A stretch of DNA of 64,000 bases, taken from assembly GCF_014648915.1 (NCBI RefSeq), contig NZ_BMSA01000004.1, positions 186,001 to 250,000 of the forward strand, in the 5' to 3' direction. The notes below the pieces were generated by a model. It saw only the letters and a program-made list of their open reading frames with translations. It did no database searches and was not told the origin of the DNA. The translations under genes were made by a program, and so were the position numbers. This document shows, in pieces, positions 51,532-61,499 of the stretch. Each line of letters opens with the position of its first letter. The stretch's first letter is position 1. The stretch is from Streptomyces phaeofaciens. GTDB taxonomy: Bacteria; Actinomycetota; Actinomycetes; Streptomycetales; Streptomycetaceae.

Positions 51532-53253
51532 ATGCGCACCTCCTACCCCCGAACCCCTCATTTGCCCTGGTCACCGGGTGCTTCCGCGGACGATGTGCGG
51601 GTCGGTGGGCTGAGCGGGTTCGCGGGGCGGGAGATCGTCGTCACCGAGAAGCTCGACGGGGAGAACACGACCCTGTACGCGGACGGGCTGCACGCGCGGT
51701 CCGTGGATTCCGCGCACCACCCCTCGCGGGCCTGGGTCAAGGCGCTCCAGGGGCGGGTGGGGGCGCGGATCCCGGCGGGGTGGCGGGTGTGCGGGGAGAA
51801 CATGTACGCACGGCACTCGATCCCGTACGACGCCCTGGAGAGCTACTTCTACGGGTTCTCCGTGTGGGACGAGCGGGACCGGTGCCTGGACTGGGACGCG
51901 ACCGTGCGGTTTCTGCGGGGTCTGGGGGTCCCGGTGCCGCCGGTGCTGTGGCGGGGGGTGTGCGACGAGCGGGCGCTGCGCCGGCTGCGGGTGGAGACCG
52001 GCCGGCAGGAGGGCTACGTCGTACGGACCGTGGACGGCTTCGCGCGGGAGGACTTCGCCGGGCGGATCGCCAAGTGGGTGCGGCCCGGGCATGTGACGAC
52101 GGGGACGCACTGGATGCACACGGCCGTCGTGGAGAACGGGCTCGGCCCGGCGGCCGCGCTGTGGGCCGTGCGCTCCGGGGCGGCGGCGGACGGGGAAGCG
52201 CTGGCCGGGCAGTTGGGCGTGACGGACACGGACGGTGACGCGGCCGCCGAGGCGGGCGCCCGGCTCGACGCGCTGGGACGGCGCGGGGACGCACGGCTCG
52301 CGGGGGTGCTCGCCGCGCTGCTCCACCGCACGGGCAGGGCGCGGCTGATGGGCCGGGCCGCCGGGCCCCTGGGCGTGCCGCTCGCGCGGCGGGTCGCCGA
52401 TCTGGTGGGCCTGCACCCGGCCCTGCACCGGCCGTACCCGGACGCGGAGCGGCGGGCCGGGCTCGTCCGGATGTCGTTGGCGACCGATCTGGGGGTGCTG
52501 CACGCCGTCGCGGGGGCGGTCGCGTCGGAGGACCGGGCGCGGGAACAGGTGGAGTGGTCCGCGCTGCACGCGGAGGAGGCCGGGCTGCTCGGCGAGGCGC
52601 CGCTCGCGCCGCTGCGGGCCGGGATGCGCGCGGCGCTGCGGCGCGACGGGGTCGGCGGCGACGCGGGGGACCGCTGCTGGGCGGAGGCGCGGGAGGCGTA
52701 CGCCCAGGGGCGGGTGTCCACGGTGGAGGAGGCCGTCGCGGCGACCTGGCGGTGGCGCGGCGGGGACTTCCCCCGGCTGGTGCACCTCGTCGGGCCGTCC
52801 GGCAGCGGCAAGAGCGCGTTCGCGGCGCGGCTGACGGGTGTGTCGGCGTGCGTCTCCCTGGACGGCCTGCGCGCATCGCGCGGCGCGCGGGCGGACCAGA
52901 AGGCCAACGGGGACGTGCTGCGGGAGGGCCTCGACCGGCTGGACAAGGCGCTCGCGGCCGGTGGCACGGTCGTGTGGGACGCCACGTCGCTCAACCCGCA
53001 CCAGCGGTCCCTGGTGCACGGCGTGGCCCACCGGCGCGACGCGCTCGTCACGCACGCCGTGGTGCTCGCGGACGAGGACGAACTCGTACGGCGCAACGCC
53101 ACGCGCGCGCATCCGGTGCCGGCGGACGTGCTCGCGGGGCAGCTGCGCCGGTTCGTGCCGCCGTATCCCGGTCACGCGCACCGCACCTGGTACGTGGGCG
53201 CGGACGGGACCGTGGCGGATCACGACGGCACACTGGAGGGGGAGGACGCCTGA
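51532..53253 (+). CDS. RNA ligase fused to a P-loop polynucleotide kinase
   Basis: The 573-residue protein begins with an Rnl2-type RNA ligase domain: [14 protein letters not shown] contains the adenylated lysine (K40, motif I), EGYVVR at 160-165 is motif IV and AKWVRPG (K181) motif V. A helical middle follows. The C-terminal kinase-like domain (about 405-573) starts [18 protein letters not shown] (P-loop at 421-428) and contains [10 protein letters not shown] and [14 protein letters not shown], as in 5'-OH polynucleotide kinases of RNA repair. It would phosphorylate and ligate broken RNA ends. The ATG is preferred over GTG 51523 because of the -10 box. The next gene starts at its stop codon (TGATG). 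Confidence 0.88.
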   Translation: MRTSYPRTPHLPWSPGASADDVRVGGLSGFAGREIVVTEKLDGENTTLYADGLHARSVDSAHHPSRAWVKALQGRVGARIPAGWRVCGENMYARHSIPYDALESYFYGFSVWDERDRCLDWDATVRFLRGLGVPVPPVLWRGVCDERALRRLRVETGRQEGYVVRTVDGFAREDFAGRIAKWVRPGHVTTGTHWMHTAVVENGLGPAAALWAVRSGAAADGEALAGQLGVTDTDGDAAAEAGARLDALGRRGDARLAGVLAALLHRTGRARLMGRAAGPLGVPLARRVADLVGLHPALHRPYPDAERRAGLVRMSLATDLGVLHAVAGAVASEDRAREQVEWSALHAEEAGLLGEAPLAPLRAGMRAALRRDGVGGDAGDRCWAEAREAYAQGRVSTVEEAVAATWRWRGGDFPRLVHLVGPSGSGKSAFAARLTGVSACVSLDGLRASRGARADQKANGDVLREGLDRLDKALAAGGTVVWDATSLNPHQRSLVHGVAHRRDALVTHAVVLADEDELVRRNATRAHPVPADVLAGQLRRFVPPYPGHAHRTWYVGADGTVADHDGTLEGEDA

Positions 53254-56200
53254 TGCGTACCAGCGAGGAGATCTACCACCGGGTGCGCTGGGACCCGCGT
53301 TTCGACCCCGCGCGGTTCGTGCTCGGCATCAACCAGCGCGGCGCCGCGCCCAAGCGGGTGCCGCTGCCGGCGTACGTGCCGGGCGGCGAGATCCCCTGGC
53401 ACCGGGTGCTGTTCGTGGAGGCGGACGGCGAGCTGGTGTGGGACCGTGCCACCGGCGTGGACCGCATCGACGAGTCCGGCGCCGGACGGGTGCGCGACCC
53501 GCGACGGCTGCGGGCGCCCTTCTTCACGGCGCGCACCCCGCACACCTGGGACGCGGCCGCCGAACGGTGGATCCCCGCCACGCCCACCACGCCGGAGCCG
53601 GGGCGGGACCGGGTGCGGGTGCTCACCTGGAACACCCTGTGGGACCGCTACGACAGCCATCGCATCGACACCGCCCTGCGCCGACCGCTGTTGCTGGCGG
53701 CGCTGGAGCGCGCCGACGCGGACGTGATCGCCCTCCAGGAGGTCGAGGCGGGACTGCTGACCATGCTGCTGGACGCGCCATGGGTACGGGCCCGCTACGC
53801 CGTCGGCACCGACCCCTACGGGAAGGACGTCGACGACTGCGGGCAGCTTCTGCTCAGCCGGCTCCCCGTGCGGGAGGCGGCCCTGCACGTCCTCAACCAC
53901 CACAAGGCGGTCACCGCCGTCGTCGTGGACACCGCCTCCGGACCGCTGACCGTGGCCTGCACCCATCTGACGAGCGACCACTCCGAGGACGGGCCGGCCC
54001 GGCGCGGCGGCGAACTGACCCGGCTCGCCGAGGGGCTGGCGGGTGTGGCGGGCGGCCTGGTCCTGGTCGGCGACTTCAACGACGGCGGGCCCGGCCCGGC
54101 CCGCACGCTCGGCATGCTCGACACCTGGACCGAGACGCACGGGCCGGACGACCACTCCCCCACCTTCGACCCCGGCGTCAACCCGCTGGCCGCCGTCTCG
54201 TCGCTGACCGGCCGCGCCTCCCGCCTCGACCGGGTCTTCGTCCGCGCCGTCGACGGACCGCGCGTGACCGGCACGGCACTGCTCGGCGACACGCCCACCC
54301 CGGAAGGGCTGTACGTCTCCGACCACTACGGGATCGCCGCCGACCTGCACTGCGGCACCGGCACTCCGGTCGACGTGCTCGACGTCGCGCCGACACCCCG
54401 TACGGCGCTGGCGTGGGTTCCGCCGCGCGAGCTGTGGCCGGCGATCCAGGACGTGCGGCAGGACCACGACGTGCAGATCCGGCGCTGGCCGCCGCACGTC
54501 AACGTGCTGTTCGGGTTCGTCCCCGAGTCGGACTTCGCGCGGGCGGCGCCGCTGCTCGCCGCCGCGGCCGCGCAGGTCGCGCCGTTCACGGCACGGCTGG
54601 AGGGACTGCACACCTTCGGGCACCGGCACAGCGCCACCGTGTGGTGCGACCCCGCGGCGGACGACGAGACGCCGTGGGCGGAGCTGTGGCAGGCGCTCGT
54701 GCGGCGCTTCCCGCGCTGCCGTGGACGCCACCGCGGGTTCACGCCGCACCTGAGCCTCGGCCGGACCGGCGATCCGCACGCCGTGGCCGTCGACTGCGCG
54801 GCCCGTCTGTCCCCCATGACCGCACGGGTCGGCGAGCTGGTCCTGCTGTCCCGGCGCGGTGACGAACCGATGCGGCCGCGGGCCACGGTGGCCCTCGGCA
54901 CCGGCGAGGTGCGGTGGCTTCCCGAGCCGGCCGTCGGCCGGCCCGACCGGGACTGGGCGGACTGGGCCGCGCCCGACGCCGACGCGGGTGTCCTGCCCGC
55001 CACGGACGACGCGGCGGCCGAGCGGGTATTGCGGCGGCTGACGGACGCGCTGGGCGAGGGGAGCGACGCGGGCATCGGTGCGGGGGCCGACGCGGGGATC
55101 GGTGCGGGGATCGGTGCGGGGGTCGGTGCGGGGGTCGTCCACCTCGCCGGGTCGCGGCGCATGGGGTGCGCGCTCGACGGGGCCGACCTGGATGTCGTCG
55201 CGGCGCTGCCCGGCACGGTGGACCTCGCGGCCGTACGGGAGCGGGTCACGGCCGCGCTGCCGGACGCCGGGCGGGTGCGGGAGGTCGTCGGCGCGCGCGT
55301 GCCCGGCCTGCGGTTCCATGTCGAGGGGCTCGACGTGGACCTGGTGGTCGTGGCCACGGGAGCGGTGCCGGCGAAGGAGGCGGTGGCCCGGCGGGCCGAA
55401 CTGGGCGAGGCCGCGGCGGTCGCGCTCAGCGCGGTGTCCGACGCGGACGCGGTCCTGGCGGCGGTGCGCGCGCGGGCCGTGGGTGCGGAAACTGCGGGAG
55501 CTGGAGCTGCGGGAGATGCGGGAGCCGTGGGTACGGACGTCGTGGATGCGGCCGGGGCGTCGCCGTTCGTGGTGCTGGCACGAGGTGTGAAGGCGTGGGC
55601 GAGGGCGCGCGGGCTGGACGGGGCGCCGTTCGGCGGGCTGCCCGGGGTGGCGTGGGCGGTGCTCGCGGCCCGTACCGTCCGGGAGTCACCGGACGTCACG
55701 GACGCGGGTGAGCTGCTGCGGCGGTTCTTCGGCACCTGGGCGGCGTGGGACTGGCGGGAGCCCGTCGCCCTCACCGGGGGCGGTGACACGGCCCAGGGGG
55801 CGGTGACCGTGCTGACGCCCGGCGCGCCCGTGCGGTCCTGCACCGAGCAGGTCGGCGCGGCCGGGCGGGACCTGTTGAGCCAGGAGCTCTACCGGGCCTG
55901 GGAGACCGTGGAGGCCGCGGCCGGGTCCGGTGCGGATCCGTGGCCCGAGCTGCTGTCCCCGCCGCCCCTGCACCGGCGGCACGCGGCCTGGGCCGTGGTG
56001 ACCGTCCAGCCCCGCCGGGCGGAGGACTTCGACGAGCTGAACGGGCGCGTACGCGGGCGCATGCGCGCGCTCCTCGGCGCGTTGGAGGACGCGGGGGCCA
56101 AGGACGCGCACCCCTGGCCCCGGGCGCTGGTCCCCGCGTCGGCGTCCGACGCGGGGCCGGTCGACGCGCGGTACGCCATCGGGCTCGGGCCCGCACCACT

Positions 56201-56303
56201 CGACGCGGAACGGCTCGCGGAGATCGCCGGCCGATGGGGCACGGGCCTGCCGGGGGTCGAGGTGACGCACGTCGAGGGCGGGGCGGTTCCCACACTGCGG
56301 TGA
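53253..56303 (+). CDS. Four-domain RNA-repair protein: MJ1316, EEP, 2H and nucleotidyltransferase
   Basis: The 1016-residue protein has four parts. Residues 1-85 are an MJ1316/DUF504 domain, thought to recognise cyclic phosphate RNA ends ([33 protein letters not shown]). Residues 120-360 are an endonuclease/exonuclease/phosphatase fold with N127 (LTWNTLWD), E163 (LQEVEAG), D274 (GDFND) and H358 (SDHYG). Residues 385-545 are a 2H phosphodiesterase with H415 (HVN) and H499 (HLS). From about 600, after a Gly/Ala linker, comes a polymerase-beta-like nucleotidyltransferase with GSRRMG, D645/D647 and D696, then a poly(A)-polymerase-like helical part. The domains would process 2',3'-cyclic or 3'-phosphate ends and extend tails. 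The start overlaps the ligase-kinase stop. Confidence 0.87.
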   Translation: MRTSEEIYHRVRWDPRFDPARFVLGINQRGAAPKRVPLPAYVPGGEIPWHRVLFVEADGELVWDRATGVDRIDESGAGRVRDPRRLRAPFFTARTPHTWDAAAERWIPATPTTPEPGRDRVRVLTWNTLWDRYDSHRIDTALRRPLLLAALERADADVIALQEVEAGLLTMLLDAPWVRARYAVGTDPYGKDVDDCGQLLLSRLPVREAALHVLNHHKAVTAVVVDTASGPLTVACTHLTSDHSEDGPARRGGELTRLAEGLAGVAGGLVLVGDFNDGGPGPARTLGMLDTWTETHGPDDHSPTFDPGVNPLAAVSSLTGRASRLDRVFVRAVDGPRVTGTALLGDTPTPEGLYVSDHYGIAADLHCGTGTPVDVLDVAPTPRTALAWVPPRELWPAIQDVRQDHDVQIRRWPPHVNVLFGFVPESDFARAAPLLAAAAAQVAPFTARLEGLHTFGHRHSATVWCDPAADDETPWAELWQALVRRFPRCRGRHRGFTPHLSLGRTGDPHAVAVDCAARLSPMTARVGELVLLSRRGDEPMRPRATVALGTGEVRWLPEPAVGRPDRDWADWAAPDADAGVLPATDDAAAERVLRRLTDALGEGSDAGIGAGADAGIGAGIGAGVGAGVVHLAGSRRMGCALDGADLDVVAALPGTVDLAAVRERVTAALPDAGRVREVVGARVPGLRFHVEGLDVDLVVVATGAVPAKEAVARRAELGEAAAVALSAVSDADAVLAAVRARAVGAETAGAGAAGDAGAVGTDVVDAAGASPFVVLARGVKAWARARGLDGAPFGGLPGVAWAVLAARTVRESPDVTDAGELLRRFFGTWAAWDWREPVALTGGGDTAQGAVTVLTPGAPVRSCTEQVGAAGRDLLSQELYRAWETVEAAAGSGADPWPELLSPPPLHRRHAAWAVVTVQPRRAEDFDELNGRVRGRMRALLGALEDAGAKDAHPWPRALVPASASDAGPVDARYAIGLGPAPLDAERLAEIAGRWGTGLPGVEVTHVEGGAVPTLR
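55065..55140 (+). repeat. In-frame 12-nt repeats encoding a Gly-rich linker
   Basis: Repeats of GCGGGGATCGGT-type units encode [15 protein letters not shown] and similar. They separate the 2H and nucleotidyltransferase domains. A second Gly/Ala-rich stretch lies at about 55490-55555. Confidence 0.75.
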
Positions 56304-56409
56304 CGGGGCCGGTCCCGCCGTACGGCACCCGCGCCACCTGGCGATCCGGCCCCGGTCCTACGGCCGCTCCGCCCCACCGCCGGGGCCGCCCCCGCCCCAG
56401 GTCTGCCGG

Positions 56410-58860
56410 TCAGCGAGCCCCGAAGTCCCGCAGGACGGCCCGTCCCGCCGCGCGGTGCTCGGCGGCGCCCGCCGCATCCGTGGCGTCGAGCAGGGTCGCG
56501 ATGCCTTCGTGGGCCAGTGCCTCCTCCTGCCGGTTGCCCAGGCGCGGGGCCAGGTCCAGTGCCTGCCGGTGCAGCCGCAGGGCCTCCTCGGGCAGGCCCG
56601 CGAGGCGGCAGGTCTCGGCGTAGCCGTTGAGAAAGTGGATCTTCCAGTGCTCCTCGAACAACTCGTCGAGCAGGGCGAACGCCTCCCGGTGGCTGGCCAG
56701 TGCCTCCTCGTAACGGCCCATCCGCCGCAGCGCGACACCCCGGCAGTTGAGGCACCAGGCCTGGTTGTGCAGGTGTCCGTCCTCGCGGGCCAGGGCCAGC
56801 GCCTGCTCCAGTTGCCGCGCCGCCTCCTCGGGTTCCTCGTGGGCGATGGCCACGCCGAGGGTGATCCGGGCCGTCAGGGCGGGCGGCCACGCGGGATCCG
56901 TGTGGGGCGTGCGCAGCACGTCCCGCGCCCGGCGGGCCGCTTCCTCGCGGTGTCCCAGTTGCAGCATCGTCCAGGCCTCCGAGGCCGCCGCGTGGGCCGC
57001 GTCCGTCGGGCAGTCGGCCTTCTCGTACAGCTTCCCCGCCAGCCGGAAGAGTTCGAGCGGCTCGTCGACGTGTCCCGCGTCCCAGCTCAGATAGCCGCGG
57101 CGGATCGCCAGCTCGGCCTCCGCCCGTACGTCCCCCGAGCGGGAGACGTGCCGTCCGGCCGTCTCGTACGCGGCGGTGGCCTCCGCCATCCGGCCCGCGT
57201 GGTAGCGGGCGAAGCCCAGGTCGCTGTGTGCCTCGGCCAGTCGCAGCGGATCGCCCAGGCGCTCGGCGGCGGCGAGGGAGCGTTCGAAGAGGACGTTGAG
57301 GTGCGTGGTGCCGCAGCGACGCGCGAAGTAGGCGCGCAGGAAGCGCGGCAGCTCGCACACGTGCAGGTCGGCCCCGACGGCGGCCGCCGTCTCGAAGGCG
57401 GCGATCAGGTTCGCGTACTCCGTGACGAGCCAGGCGATGGCCGCGTTCTTGTCCGTGAACCGCGGCAGTTCGGCCGGGGGGTCGCCGGCGCGGGCCGCCC
57501 GGGCGGGCGACAGGAACGGCATCGCGGCGTCGGCGGCGGCCGCCGCGTGCACGTAGTAGTCGAGCACCCGGCCCAGGGCCCGCTCCCGGTCGTCGGCCGA
57601 GTCCTGTTCCGCCCCGGCCCGGCGCGCGTGCTGGTGGACCAGGTCGTGCAGCCGGTAGCGGCCCGCCGTCGGCTGCTGGACGAGGTGCGCGTCGAGCAGG
57701 TCCTCCAGCATCGCCCGGGCGACGCGCAGCGGCACCTGCGCGAGCGCCGCCACCACGTGCTCGTCGAAGGACTCCCCGGGCAGCAGGCCGAGCATCCGGA
57801 ACAGGTGGGCCTGGGAGCGGTCCAGTTGCCGCAGCGACATGGCGAAGGCCGTGTCGAACTCGCCGGCGCCCTCGGCCATCCGCTCGACGAGGATGCCCAC
57901 GGTCCAGCCCGGCCGGTGCCGCAGCCGGGCCGCGGCGAGGCGCAGAGCCAGTGGCAGATGGCCGCAGAGCCGCAGCACCTCGGCGGCCGCCTCCGGATCG
58001 CGGGCCAGTCTGCCGTCGGGGCCACCGGGGTCGCCGCTGGCGCGGGCCAGCAGCTCCGCGCTCTCCTGCGGGCTCAGGACGTCGAGCGAGACCGGGGGCA
58101 CCTCGTCCAGGCCGAGGAGTCGGTTGCGGCTCGTGATCAGGGCGACGGAGTCGCCGGCGCCGGGCAGCAGCGGGCGGACCTGGTCGACGTCGGCGGCGTT
58201 GTCGAGGACCACGACGACCCGGCGGTGGGCCAGTTCCGACCGCCAGCACGCGGCGAGTTGTTCGAGGCCCTCCTGCGGGACCCGCTCGGAGGGGACGTCG
58301 AGCGCGCCGAGCAGCATCCGCAGCGCGGAGTCGGGGTCGAGCGGGGGCCGGCCCTCGGTGAAGCCGTGCAGGTCCACGTAGAGCCGGCCGTCCGGGAAAT
58401 CGGCGGCGAGCCGGTGCGCGGCGTGCACCGCCAGACAGGTCTTGCCGACGCCCGCCATGCCGTCGACGGAGACCACCCGATGGCTGTCGAGCGCGGCGAG
58501 CACGGCGGCAAGCCGCTCCTCGCGTCCGGTGAAGTCGGCCACGTCGCGCGGCAGATCGTTGCGGGGCAGCGGCCGGACCTGGCGGCTGCTCTTCGGGGGC
58601 GCCGGCAGCGGGTGGGAGATCCGCTCCCACAGCGGACGCAGGGGGCGGGGGTCGCGCTTGGCGAGCCGGCAGAGAGCGACCACCGCGGGCCACGGCGGGA
58701 CGGTCTGCCCGTTCAGGTAGCGCGACAGCGACGAGGAGCTGAGGCCGGCGTCCCGGGCGAGGGCCCGTACGCCGAGCCCGGAGAGTTCCTGGAGCAGGCG
58801 CAACCGGGCCGCCAGCTCGTCCTGTGGATCGGCCTGCGCCGTCCGTTCGTACCCGTCCAC
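56410..58860 (-). CDS. HTH/NB-ARC/TPR regulator (AfsR-like without SARP domain)
   Basis: The 816-residue protein has an N-terminal XRE-type helix-turn-helix (about residues 12-65: LRLLQELSGLGVRALARDAG, LSSSSLSRYLNGQTVPPW). An NB-ARC ATPase follows with P-loop DGMAGVGKTCLAVHAA (about 132-146), VVVVLDNAADVDQ (Walker B) and LITSRNRLLG. It then has a winged-helix segment, and TPR repeats from about 480 to the end (SLAAAERLGDPLRLAEAHSD and similar). These STAND regulators integrate signals and activate transcription, often of secondary metabolism. The GTG start at 58860 has GGGGGAA just upstream; the longer frame is ignored. It is convergent with the RNA-repair operon. Confidence 0.88.
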   Translation of the reverse strand: MDGYERTAQADPQDELAARLRLLQELSGLGVRALARDAGLSSSSLSRYLNGQTVPPWPAVVALCRLAKRDPRPLRPLWERISHPLPAPPKSSRQVRPLPRNDLPRDVADFTGREERLAAVLAALDSHRVVSVDGMAGVGKTCLAVHAAHRLAADFPDGRLYVDLHGFTEGRPPLDPDSALRMLLGALDVPSERVPQEGLEQLAACWRSELAHRRVVVVLDNAADVDQVRPLLPGAGDSVALITSRNRLLGLDEVPPVSLDVLSPQESAELLARASGDPGGPDGRLARDPEAAAEVLRLCGHLPLALRLAAARLRHRPGWTVGILVERMAEGAGEFDTAFAMSLRQLDRSQAHLFRMLGLLPGESFDEHVVAALAQVPLRVARAMLEDLLDAHLVQQPTAGRYRLHDLVHQHARRAGAEQDSADDRERALGRVLDYYVHAAAAADAAMPFLSPARAARAGDPPAELPRFTDKNAAIAWLVTEYANLIAAFETAAAVGADLHVCELPRFLRAYFARRCGTTHLNVLFERSLAAAERLGDPLRLAEAHSDLGFARYHAGRMAEATAAYETAGRHVSRSGDVRAEAELAIRRGYLSWDAGHVDEPLELFRLAGKLYEKADCPTDAAHAAASEAWTMLQLGHREEAARRARDVLRTPHTDPAWPPALTARITLGVAIAHEEPEEAARQLEQALALAREDGHLHNQAWCLNCRGVALRRMGRYEEALASHREAFALLDELFEEHWKIHFLNGYAETCRLAGLPEEALRLHRQALDLAPRLGNRQEEALAHEGIATLLDATDAAGAAEHRAAGRAVLRDFGAR

Positions 58861-59039
58861 CGTTCCCCCGCCTTCCCGTCCCGCTGGGGCAGCAGTCTTC
58901 CGAGCCAACTCGCCGCTGGTCAAGGGCGCTTCAACTGTCCCACGGTGTCCCACGGGCATGTCGCGGCACGCCCCGGGCGGCTGTGATGGTGTCACGCCCC
59001 GACGGAAGCGGGGCACCGACCGGGAGAAGAGAGACCGCC

Positions 59040-59531
59040 ATGAACGCCATGACCGCGACGACCGCGACGACCGCCCCGCAGTCCCGCATGCGCAACCCCG
59101 CCGTCGTCCTGCCCGATGCGATGCAGCCCCTTCAGGCGATCCTCAAGACCGTGCGCTCGGGTGGTGTGGACGCGCAGACGCTGGAGCTGGTGCATCTGCG
59201 CGTCAGCCAGATCAACGGATGCAGCGCCTGCGTCGACGGGGGCGCGAAGACGGCCCGCAAGGCGGGGGTCGGCGACGAGCGGCTGGCCGCGGTCGCCGCC
59301 TGGCGGGAGGCGCCGTACTTCACCGCGGCGGAGCGGGCGGCCCTCGCGCTGGCCGAGGCCGCGACCCGGCTCGCCGACCGTCCCGACCCGGTGAGCGACG
59401 ACGTCTGGGACACGGCCGCCACCTACTTCGACGAGAAGCAGCTGGCCGCGATCGTCCTGATGACCGGTGTCACCAACCTGTTCAACCGGCTCAACGCCAC
59501 GACCCGCCAGATCGCCGGCGCGTGGGGCTGA
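59040..59531 (+). CDS. AhpD-like carboxymuconolactone decarboxylase-family protein
   Basis: The 163-residue protein has ELVHLRVSQINGCSACVDGG with the CxxC redox pair, then ARKAGVGDERLAAVAAWRE and LFNRLNATTRQIAG. The CxxC marks the alkylhydroperoxidase (AhpD) branch rather than a decarboxylase. It probably reduces peroxides or acts as a thiol oxidoreductase. It is divergent from the NB-ARC regulator gene, which might control it. GAGAAGAGAG precedes the ATG. Confidence 0.9.
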   Translation: MNAMTATTATTAPQSRMRNPAVVLPDAMQPLQAILKTVRSGGVDAQTLELVHLRVSQINGCSACVDGGAKTARKAGVGDERLAAVAAWREAPYFTAAERAALALAEAATRLADRPDPVSDDVWDTAATYFDEKQLAAIVLMTGVTNLFNRLNATTRQIAGAWG

Positions 59532-59651
59532 CACCCGTCGGAACCGCCGGGGTGAGATCCCCGTGACTCCGCCCTTGGAGGAGCCGTGGCTGCGGCGCCC
59601 CTCCGCCATGAAGATGTACCCATTGATGTGAATACCGGGAGGAAATCCACC

Positions 59652-60131
59652 ATGAACGACACGCAGCAGCCCGCCAAGAGCGGCACCGCGAACGACGAGA
59701 CGTCCGTGCGGTTCACGGACGAGGAGCGCGCCGCGATGAAGGAGCGCTCCAAGGAGCTGAAAGCGTCCGCGCGCCGCGGATCACGTGCGGACAAGGCGGC
59801 ACAGGACGAGGCCGCGGTCCTCGCGAAGATCGCCGAGATGCAGGAGTCGGACCGGTCGATGGCCGAACGGATCCACGCCGTCATCAAGGCCGGCGCACCG
59901 GACCTCGCGCCGAAGCTCTGGTACGGGATGCCCGCCTACGCCAAGGGGGGCAAGGTCGTCTGTTTCTTCCAGAGCGCGCAGAAGTTCGGCGCACGCTACG
60001 CGACGTTCGGCTTCAACGACACGGCCCACCTCGACGACGGCAGCATGTGGCCGACCGCGTACGCCCTGACGGAGCTGACCGCCGCCGACGAGGCGCGGAT
60101 CGGCGCGCTCGTGAAGCAGGCGGTGAGCTGA
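59652..60131 (+). CDS. DUF1801-family protein
   Basis: The 159-residue protein has a charged helical N-terminus ([19 protein letters not shown]) and a C-terminal DUF1801 domain: [38 protein letters not shown] (in parts). Members include the iron-handling protein Fra/YdhG type, but the function is largely unknown. GGGAGGA precedes the ATG. It is a single gene between the AhpD-like gene and the deletion scar. Confidence 0.85.
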   Translation: MNDTQQPAKSGTANDETSVRFTDEERAAMKERSKELKASARRGSRADKAAQDEAAVLAKIAEMQESDRSMAERIHAVIKAGAPDLAPKLWYGMPAYAKGGKVVCFFQSAQKFGARYATFGFNDTAHLDDGSMWPTAYALTELTAADEARIGALVKQAVS

Positions 60132-60140
60132 GGCCGCGAC

Positions 60141-60162
60141 GCCCCGCCGCCGGCGGCGGGGC
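60141..60162. terminator. Perfect GC palindrome
   Basis: GCCCCGCCGCC and GGCGGCGGGGC form an 11-bp stem without loop bases, 10 bp after the DUF1801 stop. Some inner pairs would open to form a loop. Confidence 0.65.
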
Positions 60163-60208
60163 CGGGCGGGCCCCAGGGCGGTCCGCCCGGGACGGCGTGC
60201 GCACCCCA

Positions 60209-60482
60209 TCAGGGCGACGCGGTGATGTCCTGCGTCCCGAGGACCGTCAGCAGGGCGAGGCGCTCGGCGTCCTCCGTCCCCGGCTCCGCGGTGTAGACCA
60301 TGATCCGCAGATCGCTGCCGGCCACGGAGAGCACGTCGCAGTCGAGCGTCACCGGGCCGACCAGCGGATGGTCGATCGTCTTGCGGGCCGCGTCGTGGAC
60401 ACCGACCACGCCGCTGTCCCACAGCTCGGCGAAGCGGGAGCTGCGCGCGCACAGCTCCGCGATCAGGCCGCGCAGCCGGCCT
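60209..60482 (-). pseudogene. MmyB-type XRE regulator, C-terminal remnant
   Basis: The minus-strand frame reads LRGLIAELCARSSRFAELWDS, HPLVGPVTLDCDVLSVAGSDLRIMVYTAEPGTEDAERLALL (in parts), the end of the MmyB-like ligand-binding domain found in Streptomyces XRE regulators. The N-terminal helix-turn-helix and most of the ligand domain are missing. Beyond 60482 the frame runs into the antisense of an SDR fragment. It is the 3' remnant of a deleted gene. Confidence 0.8.
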
Positions 60483-60647
60483 CGTGTCAACGCGGTCGAC
60501 CCCGGTTTCACCGCCACGGACCTCAACCACCGCACCGGCACGCAGACCGTGGAACAGGGCGCCGACGTCATCGTCCGTATGGCCCTGATCGACGCCGACG
60601 GGCCGACCGGCACGTTCCGCAGGGCGGCCGGTCCGCTTCCCTGGTAG
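60483..60647 (+). pseudogene. SDR C-terminal remnant
   Basis: The plus-strand frame reads VNAVDPGFTATDLNHRTGTQ, EQGADVIVRMALI and GPTGTFRRAAGPLPW, the last 55 residues of a short-chain dehydrogenase. The Rossmann motif and catalytic residues are absent. It directly abuts the MmyB-type remnant. The two families often lie divergently beside each other, so one deletion of the shared 5' region explains both. Confidence 0.8.
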
Positions 60648-60768
60648 CCCACCGGCCGGCCGCCCGGGATCCGCGGCCGGACGGATGGACCGGACGAGGT
60701 CGGCGAAATGAGGTCGGCCCGATCCCGTGCAACCCTCGAGGTGCGGAACGTGTCTTTACCTCAAAAGG

Positions 60769-60784
60769 GATGATTCACATCATC
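60769..60784. promoter_or_regulatory. GATGAT-N4-ATCATC palindrome
   Basis: GATGATTCACATCATC lies 30 bp upstream of the secreted-protein start and may be an operator. Confidence 0.4.
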
Positions 60785-60813
60785 CATCGCACCTCGTTCC
60801 ACCGGGGGAACAC

Positions 60814-61263
60814 ATGAGCCTCTCTCGCACGCGCACCCGCGGCGTCACGGCCGCGGCACTCGCCGCCCTCGCGGCGACCACGCTCACCGTCGCCGACGCG
60901 GGAGCCTCACCGGCGGCGGCCGCGGCTCCGCAGAAGCGCCAGATCGCGTCGTCCGTACTGGGCACCGACTACAAGATCACCCTGACCGCACTGCGTTCCA
61001 CGGAGGACAGGTACGCCGCATCGGTCCGTCTACAGGTCTACAAGAAGGTCGGCGGAGCCTGGAAGGAGTCGGACCGGGTGACGGTCGGCGACGTGGGCGG
61101 CTGGTTCTGGTACCCGCTCACCGGCAGCGGCGCCGTCTGCCAGTTCTCGACCGCCGGCACCGAGCCCGCGCCGCTCACGGTGAGCCTGCTGCTCACTCCC
61201 TCCCTGGGCTGCTCCGAGCCGGCGCACTACGTCGTGAAGCAGGGCAGGGTCTACGCGGACTGA
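60814..61263 (+). CDS. Small secreted protein
   Basis: The 149-residue protein has a Sec or Tat-like signal peptide (SRTRTRGVTAAALAALAATT, cleavage probably after ASPAAAAA at about residue 38). The mature part of about 110 residues is beta-rich, with SSVLGTDYKITLTALRS, YAASVRLQVYKKVGGAWKES and two Cys (AVCQF and LGCSEP) that may form a disulfide. I do not recognise the family by name. GGGGGAA lies 3 nt before the ATG at 60814. No neighbour explains its role. Confidence 0.75.
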   Translation: MSLSRTRTRGVTAAALAALAATTLTVADAGASPAAAAAPQKRQIASSVLGTDYKITLTALRSTEDRYAASVRLQVYKKVGGAWKESDRVTVGDVGGWFWYPLTGSGAVCQFSTAGTEPAPLTVSLLLTPSLGCSEPAHYVVKQGRVYAD

Positions 61264-61499
61264 CCGAACGGCCGACGGCCGCCGATCCACCGGCCCGGCC
61301 GCCCGACTCCCCGCCGACCGTGCGGGGCGCGGCCGGGCCGGCCGCGTTCGCGACCGGAGCCCCCGCCGTCCGGCACGACTCGTCGCCGATCGCACGCTCG
61401 CCCCCCACCCCCCATCAGCACGATTCCATCACATGGTCTCCACAAGATGATCAGATGGAAGATAATTCACCACTCAACTGAACCATCCCTGGGGGGACC

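Noticed and set aside
51313..51561. N-terminal extension of the DUF4157 frame by 83 residues
   Set aside because: It would overlap the start and promoter of the divergent RNA-repair operon; the GTG at 51312 has a strong ribosome site.
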